From positions 1,054,001 to 1,118,000 of the forward strand of contig CM067067.1 of the NCBI GenBank assembly GCA_033980235.1: a stretch of 64,000 nucleotides of DNA. The letters run 5' to 3'. Below, in pieces: positions 54,839-64,000 of the stretch. Position 1 is the first letter of the stretch. Each line of letters starts with the position of its first letter. The translations under genes were made by a program, and so were the position numbers. The notes under the pieces were generated by a model. The model saw nothing but the letters and a program-made list of their open reading frames with translations. It was not told the DNA's origin and searched no databases. Source of the stretch: Diadema setosum (lineage: Eukaryota; Echinodermata; Echinoidea; Diadematoida; Diadematidae).

Positions 54839-57800
54839 GTGAGAAATGTCAATTATTTGTAAATAGCTGACCATCATATTCTAATTTCTATGCTATGGGT
54901 TTAATTTAAAATTGTTTTTGCTTGTTTTGTTTTTACTTAATTGCTTTTTGCTTGTTTGATTCTTTGTAATTTCTAGATACAAGTTACATAGTTATTCAAG
55001 AGGTTCGTCAATCACCCTTAGCAGCAAATGGAAAGCTTACAAGTATTTGGTTTAACCAAAAGAACCAGAATGGCATGGTAATTCTTTCTTTGTATGTGAT
55101 AGCTCAAATAAAAAAAAAAAGGGGGGGGAATGCAGTATTATTGAATTAGAGGAGGAATTGTAGCATGTCATCATATGAACTTTCTGCAGCCATTCCTGAT
55201 AGGAGCATGATGTACCGCCGTAAGCTGATGAACCTGAATCGCTCACTGGCAGTGCAGTGTCCAGAGCTGCAGGTTCCCTGGTTTCATGAAGACTTTTGTC
55301 AGGACATTCTCAAGACTCGTAAGTTTGATATGATCATTGGTGTTAGCCCTTGTGACCAGATTATTTCCTTTCTTCAGACGAAAACAAATTGAAAGTTTTA
55401 GCATAACTCCAATTGCTGAAAGGATGGAAACATAAGTTTGTATGTTTTTAGTGCTAATTTTGCAAATATTCAATATGAATAACCAACTTTATTTCAGTGA
55501 ACATTTTCTGTGTTTTCATGTCTGTGATGTATGCAGTATATTTAAGTGTTAACCTGGTACTTCTCAAAGTCAATGCATACTTGAAAGTCAAAGATTAATC
55601 TTCTTCAAGCTCATGAGATTTTGTGTATGTTGAGGAGCAATTTATAAATCTAAGTGTACCAGCTGTCATTCCTGACAAGAAAGAGTTCACCTAGTATTGT
55701 GGTAACTGGGAGTGTAAACCGAATGTTTCTGAAGATTGTCTCTGCCAAGGAGGTTATGTTTTCGCTGGCATTGATTTGACTGTTATCAGGAAAAAGTTGA
55801 GAATGGCACCAGGAGCTGATGATTAAATTTTGATGGTGATCCAGCTCACTGTATGGATCCAGAAATATATTGGAATTTTTTTTTTTTTTTCAAATTACAA
55901 TACGAGTGGAAATTTACCGCTCAGTGGAGGTGCGCCTATCCAAGCACTTTTCTAGTTTCTCTATGAGGTGATGTCTAAATTTTAGTATTTCAGGCAGAGT
56001 TCAAATTGATAAGGTATGTAGCCAGCAATTAGGAGCAGGTGACTTGTCGGTGTGTGCTACCATCATCGAGAGTTGAGAGCATTCTAGAAAGATTGATAGA
56101 TCACACATACTTATTGTGAAAAAATTGTTTTTCACATTATGTTTTAATTTTTGAAAAATGTAGTATTGATATTTGTGACTGAAAGCTGAATAAATAATAA
56201 TAATAATAATAAATAAAATGACGATGAGTCCTTTCTGTCATTTATCTATTACCATGACAATTTGTCTATTCTGACGACAGGTAAAGTTTACTTCAATACT
56301 GCTTTACGAGAAGTGCAGAAGACCCTCGTGGAAGTTCTTGGTGGACCGCAGTTCCTGCGTTCATTTGTCATCACACCATATCACTATGACATCTGTAAGT
56401 GTTGTTCTGAATTTATTCATTCAAAAATTCTGTAGATCCCTCCTTCGTAGTGTCGATAATTAGCAAGGAACTGTTTTCCTCCATTTGGGACTTTTAATGA
56501 GAAACATGCAAAAGGTTTAGGGTGTTCATACAGTAATATAACACTCTTCAAAATTGATATCTATCTGAGGTAGATGTCCCAGCAAATCCTCTTTTACAGG
56601 CATGGGATATGTATTACTGTTAAACCAGAAATGTTCAATTTAATTTGCAAATCTTACAAGAGCCAAGATTTATGCACACAAAAGTTCTTGTCTACATTAT
56701 ATGCATTGGATGCCAGTGGCAATTTGTGAGAATTTCATGACACACAAAAAAAAGCTCATCGGCTCCGATTCCCAAAATTTCATGCTGCGAACATTTCTTG
56801 GTTTACAGTATACAAGTCCTAGTATCAAGTGCATGCTATGTTCAAAAAACACTTAGTGTTATCCCTTCATCAATTACTCTTTATGTTCATTAGTTTTTCC
56901 TATTTAGATATTTGTTTGAATTCACTAAAACCGACTGGGCATGCATCCTTCATTTCTTTAAAAAGTGTATATAAACATAGTGGTTAGCATAAGATTCCTC
57001 TTAAATTTTAGTGCCTAAAACTTGATTCAGTTTAGAGTGCTTCACTTAGTGACATCAGAAAAGCACATCAGTCAGTTACCACTTGTGTCATTGTGACACA
57101 CTATCAAAGTAAAATTCAGGAAAGTCAGTAACAAAATACCGGAGTATCTTTTTGTATTTGTATTCCTTGGTTATAAGTTGTCCAAACCTGTTTTGTTTTG
57201 GTGAAATGCTTGACATAAACATTGCCATGCATGTGATACATTCTCCGCATGAGAATGACATGGATGTGGTAAGAGAATTGAAGAGGAAGAGCAGCAAGAG
57301 AGAAAGATGAGCTGTAGGGAAAAGAGGATGATATGTTATGAGCTCTTCAAATATCAATTTCAAATATGTTAGCATTCATCATGCAAAGAGCATTTACTTA
57401 CATGAATTGGTGGTTAAAGGTACATGAAATAGTCTGAATAAATTGATGCTGAAGTCTTCTGCTTTTTCTTCCTTTCATTAGCATTTGAGTGTGTGCTGGA
57501 CTCTGAAGGGAGCCCGCTACCATGTGCAGACTATGGCAGTGTGTTGAATCGTCTGGGTGCTGTGGCTGGAGGGGTCTTAGCTGATCTCATGCAGTGGGGA
57601 ACTCAGACCAAACACCTACCAGAGGGTGCACAAAGGTAGCAAGACACTAGCACACATTGTGGCTTTCATCATTTTCACATGTTGAATTCACCATCAAAAG
57701 CTTATATGATCTTGATTGTATTTAGCTTAATTTGATTGTCAGACTCTGCTCCCCTCACACATTAGATGTTGGATAGTTTATGGAACTTTCCATGTAGCAT

Positions 57801-60793
57801 TAAGACTGCAATTTAAAAGAAACATTAAGCATGATTTTCTCCTTTTCTGTGTTCTACAGGTAGATTTGGCATAGCATACATTTTCACAGGCAGGTCAAGT
57901 TATCTTATTTAGAATTGTCTCATAATATTTCAATTTTTTGTCCCCGCCGAACGAGTTCGAGCAGGGGACTATGAAACGGGCTCCGTACGTGTGTGTGTCC
58001 GTGTGTCCGTCCGTCCGTCCGTCCGTCCATCCGTGTGTCCGTCCGTCCGTCCGTCCGTGTGTCCGTGTGTGCGTCCGTGTGTGATCAAAATCTTCAATTT
58101 GCTAACTTCTCTGTCATTTATGAGCCAATTTTGATTCTGTTTGCTTTATATGATAGCACTACATGGGAGCTTTGAAACTTCTACACAGAATTTCAGTCGT
58201 GACCTTTGACCTTGACCTTTGACCTATATTGTACATTTTGCTACAAAATGCTACTCCTTCGCCATTTCTAACCCGATTTCGATTCCGTTTGCTTTATGTG
58301 ATGGCACTAGGTGAGGGCTTCAAAACTTCTACACAGAATTTTGACCTTTGACTTCTTTGACCTTTGACCTTGATTTTTTGACCTATATTGTACATTTTGC
58401 TACAAAATGCTACTCCTTCGCCATTTCTAACCCGATTTCGATTCCGTTTGCTTTATGTGATGGCACTAGGTGAGGGCTTCAAAACTTCTACACAGAATTT
58501 TGACCTTTGACTTCTTTGACCTTTGACCTTGATTTTTTGACCTATATTGTACATTTTGCTACAAAATGCTACTCCTTCGCCATTTCTAACCCGATTTCGA
58601 TTCCGTTTGCTTTATGTGATGGCACTAGGTGAGGGCTTCAAAACTTCTACACAGAATTTTGACCTTTGTCTTCTTTGACCTTTGACCTTGATTTTTGACC
58701 TATATTGTACATTGGCTACAAAATGCTACTCCTTCGCCATTTCTAACCCAATTTCGATTCCATTTGCTTTATGTGATGGCACTAGGTGAGGGCTTCAAAA
58801 CTTCTACACAGAATTTTGACCTTTGACTTCTTTGACCTTTGACCTTGATTTTTTACCTATATTGCACATTTTGTTACAAAATGCTACTTCCGGCGGGGAC
58901 ATATGTTACGCACCGCGTAATTTCTACTTTTCCTTGTTTAGACAGGTAACCAAGCGTTAGCTTAGTAATCTGTTGTAGTTCCTGTGTGTTTCAGAGAAAT
59001 TTGTATAATATCAAGTGATTTGTTTACTGCACATTGTACAGAGGATGAAGGGCTCTCTGTCATTCTAATCACCTGTATCACTTTCTTTTGCCAGGGTTGC
59101 CATTGACTATCTGTCCAGCGGTATGTACTGCGCCAATTCACCTCATACCCTGGGTTTAGTGGCCATGAAGAAACGACAGCTGGAGCTGATGGGATACAAA
59201 TATGTTCAGGTAATGGCAAGTCAAATGCAGAGTGTGAAAGATGTTTGTCTCAGAGCAGTCTGGTATCCAACAAAACATATGACCCCAAAGTTTATCTGCG
59301 AAATGAGTTCACCAGATATTCTATTTGAAATATCATGAGAAGCTTTGATTCAAAGAGATTGTGATGTCACGAGGTCAGGAATACTGGAAGTTTTCACCTT
59401 CTAGAGCTAATTAAACTGAGTATGTTTGACATGAACAAAGTACCATTATGAATTGTGCCTCACAGACCACATCACTTGTATATCCATGTTCTATTTCACC
59501 CCATTCATGTGACCGTGTTCTCAGTATTGAGAATGCCTGACACTAAACTAACTTTCTCTTTGTCACACCAGTGCTGACTTGCATTCTATGCTGACTTGCA
59601 TTCTATGCTGCCATTCTCTGCCAGTCAGCCTGACTGGCAGACCCATTAAAGGGGAAGGCTAGTAACTGATCAGTGGGAATTAGTGGAAATGCTGGGAGAT
59701 GATTGTTCCAATCCTTATGGGATTCATTCAAGAGTTCATTGTATATCTATTGTTGTGTGAAAATGATTTGCTTCAGAATGGTCTCATATTCGAGTAATGT
59801 GCAGTTTAATGCTTCCAGGTTAGCGTCACTGGTCAGTGACGGAGCATTAATCTGCACATTACTTGAATATGAGACCGTTCTGAAGCAAATCATTTTCACA
59901 CAACAATAGATATACAATGAACTCTTGAATGAATCCCATAAGGATTGGAACAATCATCTCCCAGCATTTCCACTGATTCCCACTGATCAGTTACTAGCCT
60001 TCCCCTTTAAGGAGGGTTAACCCATTAAGGAGGGGTCCCGAGTATACTCCGGCAAGCGTCTATGGGAAATGCTTGTTGTAGCAAAATCAAACCGTCCTCA
60101 ACGGGTTAAGCAAAGGATTCAGTCTGAAACAGTCATCAATCAAGCTGGTGTGAAATAGAACAATGAGAGAACTTCAAGTCAAGTCATGAATACATCCTTA
60201 GCTATTGTGCTGCCTTCATCCCAAGTCGTCCCTCTGTCCCAAGAAATTTGGTTTGTGAATTCTCCTACCTCAAGCAGCTTACCATGAATCCTGGCAGCTT
60301 TGATCATCCGCTCTCTAAGCATTTCTACCTGTAATCCTACATGTGTTGTATGTGCTTTACTCTTGTTTGGCTGATTTGTCACAGTCACAGTGGGGTGGGA
60401 TTCTTTCTGCCTGTAGTCAAGATATGTGTTCTTTTTTTTATGTCTTTCTTTGTTTTTCTATGAAGATTCACAACTTCCCAGTGTATATCCCTTTCCTCTT
60501 TTGCTATTTTTCTCTATCATCAGATCCCTTACTATGAGTGGTACTCTGAGAACTTGTCAGAGCGCGAGGATCGCATCCAATACATCCATGAGCTCATTGT
60601 CAACTCCAGCCCAGTAGACCAGCTTGTTACTGGGAGCCAGGAAGAACCAGTCATCGCCGTTTGGGGGGACCAGGAGGGGGCAGAGCTAGCCCTCTGTGGG
60701 CCCAGGAGGCAGCCGGATCCAGACCTCCTGGATGACCCTCTAGTGATGAAGGTCCTACACACCTTTGATCGCATTGGAGGGAGGACCACATGA
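52711..60793 (+). CDS. FASTKD-family protein, mitochondrial RNA regulator (gene span, 6 exons)
   Basis: Six exons join in phase to give 969 residues. The N-terminus (MASSRLLLRAGYQTSLHSP) is basic and hydroxylated, as expected of a mitochondrial targeting sequence. The first exon encodes about 709 residues of helical repeats. Exons 2-4 hold FAST-type motifs: VPWFHEDFC, VLGGPQFLRSFVITPYHYDI, FECVLDSEGSPLP. Exons 5-6 encode a RAP domain (residues about 843-905) with MKKRQLELMGYKYVQIPYYEWY. Members of this family (FASTKD1-5, TBRG4) act in mitochondrial matrix RNA processing, stability or translation, with the RAP fold resembling a nuclease. Which paralogue this is cannot be settled by eye; FASTKD1 is the nearest in size among those I considered, but this protein is longer. 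A tail of about 60 residues follows RAP. Confidence 0.93.
55190..55318 (+). CDS. FASTKD gene, exon 2
   Basis: 129 nt, phase 1 to 1. Acceptor TTTCTGCAG, donor ACTC|GTAAGT. Encodes MYRRKLMNLNRSLAVQCPEL then VPWFHEDFCQDIL, typical of the FAST region. Confidence 0.93.
56281..56394 (+). CDS. FASTKD gene, exon 3
   Basis: 114 nt, phase 1 to 1. Acceptor GACGACAG, donor ATCT|GTAAGT. Encodes KVYFNTALREVQKTLVEVL and GGPQFLRSFVITPYHYDI. Confidence 0.93.
56615..56810 (+). mobile_element. Small MITE-like repeat, family D copy 3
   Basis: Left end TACTGTTAAACCAGAAATGT, right end ACATTTCTTGGTTTACAGTA: clear inverted repeats bounded by TA. Internal words AGAGCCAAGATTT, AAAGTTCTTGTCT and GATGCCAGTGGCAA are shared with copies 1 and 2. 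It lies in the FASTKD intron after exon 3. Confidence 0.75.
57482..57635 (+). CDS. FASTKD gene, exon 4
   Basis: 154 nt, phase 1 to 2. Acceptor TTTCATTAG, donor AAAG|GTAGCA. Encodes SFECVLDSEGSPLPCADYG then a segment ending LPEGAQR. Confidence 0.92.
57940..58927. mobile_element. Helentron/DINE-like non-autonomous element
   Basis: The 5' end GTCCCCGCCG (57940-57949) has an exact inverse CGGCGGGGAC at 58891-58900, set 27 bp in from the 3' end. The 5' end also folds on itself (GTCCCC...GGGGAC around CGAACGAGTTCG). A (GTCC)n tract (about 58000-58060) is followed by five tandem units of about 159 bp. A 3' stem-loop, TTACGC-ACC-GCGTAA (58906-58920), precedes TTTCTAC. This order of parts matches rolling-circle Helentron/DINE elements. 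No helicase is encoded. Confidence 0.7.
58100..58870. repeat. Five tandem minisatellite units of about 159 bp
   Basis: The GCCATTTCTAACC word recurs at 58261, 58420, 58579 and 58736 (spacings 159, 159, 157), with a more diverged first unit before 58260. The CTTTGACCTTTGACCT segment recurs throughout. Confidence 0.93.
59095..59209 (+). CDS. FASTKD gene, exon 5 (RAP domain start)
   Basis: 115 nt, phase 2 to 0. Acceptor CTTTTGCCAG, donor CAG|GTAATG. Encodes RVAIDYLSSGMYCANSPH and the RAP signature MKKRQLELMGYKYVQ. Confidence 0.93.
59650..60006. mobile_element. TTAA-flanked foldback MITE, family A, uninterrupted copy (357 bp)
   Basis: TTAA at 59646-59649 and 60007-60010. Left end AGGGGAAGGCTAGTAACTGA, right end TCAGTTACTAGCCTTCCCCT: perfect inverted ends. 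The arms continue to a small loop near 59830. It lies in the FASTKD intron before exon 6, and gives the empty-site version of the element split at 32438-33819. Confidence 0.92.
60524..60793 (+). CDS. FASTKD gene, exon 6 (RAP domain end and tail)
   Basis: 270 nt including TGA at 60791-60793. Acceptor CTATCATCAG. It begins IPYYEWYSENLSEREDRIQY, completing the RAP domain, then an acidic, Pro-containing tail ending FDRIGGRTT. Confidence 0.93.
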   Translation: MPYYEWYSENLSEREDRIQYIHELIVNSSPVDQLVTGSQEEPVIAVWGDQEGAELALCGPRRQPDPDLLDDPLVMKVLHTFDRIGGRTT

Positions 60794-62183
60794 TTCATAT
60801 TGTAGATAATCCCAACCAGTGCATGGCTGACATCAGAGAGCTTTAAATCATAAGTGTCTCTGACTCAAGAATGGTCCTGGGAGACAGGACATGTTCTCCC
60901 ATTGTATCTCACCTCAGCTTACCAACAAGTCAATGTCTTGCCTGTCATGTCAAATGATGGAGATCACAGCTAACTCTGTCTGACTCAGTGACCTAATGGA
61001 TGATAGAGGCTTGTGTGGCATTACTGTCATCTCAATGTATCACATTGTTACATGTTAGTCTGTAAATGTATCAACTTGTCTACAAGTTGTACACAGAGTG
61101 CAATGTTCTTGTATGTGTGTATTAGGGACATGTTTCCATCAGAAATCAGAACATTATAAAAAAAAAAGAATATAGTTCTAAGACTTAAATGGAAGCTGCA
61201 TCAAAACAGCAAGGAAAGGGAATGTCACTGTTATTTTTTGTGTTATTAACATATTTGGAGAGAACAGTGAACCATGTTTTCAGGAAGGTTGTTGTTCCAA
61301 AGTATTACGGACCTGTAAAGAATCATTTTTGTATTTTGCCTATCTAGGGCTGTGGAGCAGACTTCCATAAAGATGCTGTTGGAATGAACCAGTTGTAATA
61401 CATGTCAGAAGTATTTTCACAATTTTGTAGAATTCTCAGGGTTCTCACCTCCCTTTGCATCCCACCAGTTAATATTTTGGATACTGAGGAACGACTGCTT
61501 TCTTCATGCATGGATACAGGTTACTAACATAGGGTCTGTGAAGTGTATCAAGTTTATAATTTTTTGTTTAATATATTATTTGTTTCACTTTTGGCACACA
61601 CACACACACAAAACAAACTCTGCACTTGAAATTGACATGAATGAAAAGGCAAATTTGACAAATGTAATCAGATGTGAGCTGAATCATCAGGTGATGTCTG
61701 ATGAAAGTCAGTGAACTGAGTCTCAAGCAATGGTGTGCTCTGATGATCTGTGTGGTGTCTTTCAGGCCATCAAAGAATCTTATTGGAGCTTGGAAAGAAG
61801 CACCAGTGTGCTCTATGAATACCTGTGAAGAAAGAAAAATGTTTCTATTTCTAGTTTTAATATCATGCAATATGTTCATTGATTATTGGATTTTGAATTT
61901 TGCTGCCCTCTCATTGGCTGATATTATTCTTATTAAATCATATGTGACTTCTGCTTGAAATTACTTTTGATGTCGTACGTAAATTATTAACAATGGATTA
62001 GACAGAGTTGAAGCAATCAAGGATTTATTGGTAGAGCTGTTCTTTTTGGATAGCACAAGAGGGCAGCAAACAGCTGTAATGAGCCTGAAGGGGACTACTG
62101 CAGAGTTGAGTGTGCATGCATGGTATCAAGAATCTTCTGATGGCATACCTTTTCTGTCACAGCAGTGCTTAAGAGTGCTTTTT
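60794..62183 (+). other. FASTKD 3' UTR and downstream sequence
   Basis: Non-coding. No AATAAA was found close after the stop; a weaker ATTAAA occurs near 61932. A CA-rich tract lies at about 61599. No other gene recognised. Confidence 0.4.
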
Positions 62184-63509
62184 ATGCCTCCGCCACGAAG
62201 TGGTGCCGGAGGCATTATGTTTTCGGGTTGTCCGTCCGTCCGTCCGTCTGTCTTTGTCCGTCCTTCCGTCCGTCCGTCCTTCCGTCCGTCCGTAATGAAT
62301 TTTGTGGACAGGGTAACTACCAAAACCTTTTGAGGTATCCTAATGAAACTTGGCATGTATGTGTATTAGGGGGTGAAGTTGTGCCTATCAACTTTTGGGT
62401 GCACATGCTCAAGGTCAAAGGTCAAAAGGTCAAGGTCAAATACATAAAATTTCACTTTTTCCACCATATCTATTGAATGCCTGAAGATATTTTCTTGAAA
62501 CTTAGTGTATACATGTATTACCCAATTAAGATTCTCTGGTGAAAGTTTGCGTCATGAGGTCAAAGGTCAAAGGTCAAAAGGTCAGGGTCAAATACATGAA
62601 ATTTCACTATTTTCGCCATATCCATTGAATGCCTGAAGATATTTTCTTGAAACTTAGTGTATACATGTATTACCCAATTAAGAATCGCTGGTGAAAGTTT
62701 GGATCATGAGGTCAAAGGTCAAAGGTCAAAAGGTCAAGTAAAAATATCAAAACTTCTTTTTTTTCTCCGTGCCTTGGAAAATTGTTCAAGGTATCTTCAT
62801 GGAACATAGTATATACATGTACTGACTGGAAGTGATTATCTAGAGAATGTAGGGTTCATGGGGTCAAAGGTCAGGGGTCAAAGGTCAAGTGCAACACTTC
62901 AAAATTTTACTATTTCCCTCATATTTATGCAATGCCAGCAGGGTTATTATTTTTTTACACTTGGTGTATGCATGTGTAACCTAATAGAAATTCTCTGGAA
63001 AGTTTTTTTTTTCTTCTTTTTTTGCCTCAAAGGTCAAAAGGTCAAAGATCAAGTGAAAGTGCTGAACTAACTTTTTCCTCCATATCACGAAGTGGCTCAA
63101 GTTATCTTGAAACTTAGTACATATTATGCATGTTCTACCTGAAAGTGATTATCTTATGAATTTTAGGGTCAAGGGCCAGATGAAAATGGTAACAATTTAC
63201 TATTCAATTCAGAAATTGCACTTTTTCTCCACACCTTTACCTTGAAAATTACTCAATGCCTAAATGTATGAATGGGTCAAAGTCAGGTTAAAGTCCTTAA
63301 ATCCCTAGATACATGCTCTCCTATTCATCCAATTAAACCTAGGTCAAGGAAGGTGAACATTCAACACGTTTGTGACAAACTTGTCATTTCAATATTTTGC
63401 CAATTTTGTGAAAATGTAATCACACATTGTCCACATGTACTATCTAGACCTATTGGGAAAATCATGCATTATGGCGGAGGCATACCAGTCGCCAAAGCGA
63501 CATTTCTAG
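62184..63509. mobile_element. Second Helentron/DINE-like element
   Basis: The 5' end ATGCCTCCGCC (62184-62194) has an exact inverse GGCGGAGGCAT at 63473-63483. The 5' end folds (ATGCCTCCG...CGGAGGCAT around CCACGAAGTGG). A (GTCC)n-like tract follows, then units of about 152 bp (CTGAAGATATTTTCTTG at 62481 and 62633) rich in AAAGGTCAAAGGTCA. A 3' stem-loop, GTCGC-CAAA-GCGAC (63488-63501), precedes ATTTCTAG. The plan is the same as at 57940-58927 although the sequences differ. Confidence 0.7.
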
Positions 63510-64000
63510 TTTGTTATGTAGGAAATCATAGTGTCTGATGTCCCTGTAGTTCAGTTTGTAATGGGAAGATTGTTGCCTATGTGCACATACATAGCCTGGA
63601 AACAAGTCTTGAGGCTGGAGTTTTGATACCATTTTACACTAATCATAAACAGCTGTTCAGTGTCAAAGAAAAGAAGCGTAGACAAGGTCACAATGCAGTT
63701 ATTAGTGAAGTATTTTTACCATCAAAGACTCTCTGAAGATATGTTTGTTGCTTTTCTGCTTGTGATCACACTGTGCCATAGTTAGTAAGTTGAAGGAGAA
63801 AAACATTGTCGTTACCAAAGAAAATTACAGTAACAACTTTGATCTTGTACATTAATTCTTTTTTATGCTTTGAGTGTCAATAGACCGATTCGGGTTCGTT
63901 GAGGGCAGCAGACAATTTGTGGCACTGGGCACAGCCATTAGCTCAAATTGCGGTGTCCCAGCCTACCCCCCTCCCCCTCCTCTCCCCCACCCCACAGGCA
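63510..64000. other. No gene recognised
   Basis: A weakly tRNA-like stretch begins near 63540 (TGTAGTTCAGTTTGTAATGG) but lacks a good B box. A C-rich tract ends the window. Confidence 0.4.

Noticed and set aside
58100..58870. Regularly spaced repeats that could suggest a CRISPR array
   Set aside because: Units are about 159 bp tandem copies without unique spacers, within a eukaryotic mobile element.
59703..59953. Two opposite-strand 68-codon frames with nearly identical proteins
   Set aside because: Produced by the arms of the family A palindrome.
63540..63630. tRNA-like or SINE head
   Set aside because: An A-box-like start is present, but the B box is poor and no cloverleaf closes.

Overview
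The window looks like nuclear DNA from a marine invertebrate deuterostome. It is AT-rich, has intron-rich animal genes with GT..AG junctions, and carries many foldback elements, (GTCC)n-headed minisatellite elements and an L2/CR1-type retrotransposon with a 2A-like motif. An echinoderm is my best guess from repeat style; amphioxus or hemichordate is not excluded. Nothing here is prokaryotic.

Layout. 1-11.9 kb holds no gene I recognise, only a pogo/Tigger-like MITE (291-714) and a degenerate relative near 5.8 kb. 12.0-14.76 kb (+) holds the 3' coding exons of an SH2-SH3 adaptor-like protein with a long tail rich in Ser, Pro and basic residues. 15-23 kb is mostly unannotated, with small MITEs and one possible isolated first exon starting MGCTKLED (20658-20735). 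23.35-27.15 kb is a full-length non-LTR retrotransposon with one uninterrupted endonuclease/reverse transcriptase ORF of 1122 codons. 30.2-47.03 kb (-) is a complete 12-exon OS9 gene, an ER lectin of ER-associated degradation; its splice phases join into a 733-residue protein. 52.7-60.8 kb (+) is a complete 6-exon FASTKD-family gene (mitochondrial RNA metabolism, C-terminal RAP domain) encoding 969 residues.

The most interesting non-genic content is the mobile-element structure. The last OS9 intron (30433-35024) is largely a stack of long palindromic elements flanked by TTAA. One 1019-bp element sits inside a second family, and an uninterrupted copy of that second family lies at 59650-60006. 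Removing the inner element plus one TTAA leaves 359 bp against 357 bp in the uninterrupted copy, which supports a 4-bp TTAA target duplication. Two elements, in a FASTKD intron (57940-58927) and downstream of that gene (62184-63509), share a Helentron/DINE-like plan: 5' hairpin, (GTCC)n tract, tandem units of about 150-160 bp, asymmetric terminal inverted repeat, then a 3' stem-loop followed by TTTCTA(G/C). Their tandem units carry repeated DR1-type AGGTCA sites.

The three gene loci show no functional link to each other beyond proximity. All coordinates and translations were derived by reading the sequence; no database search was possible.
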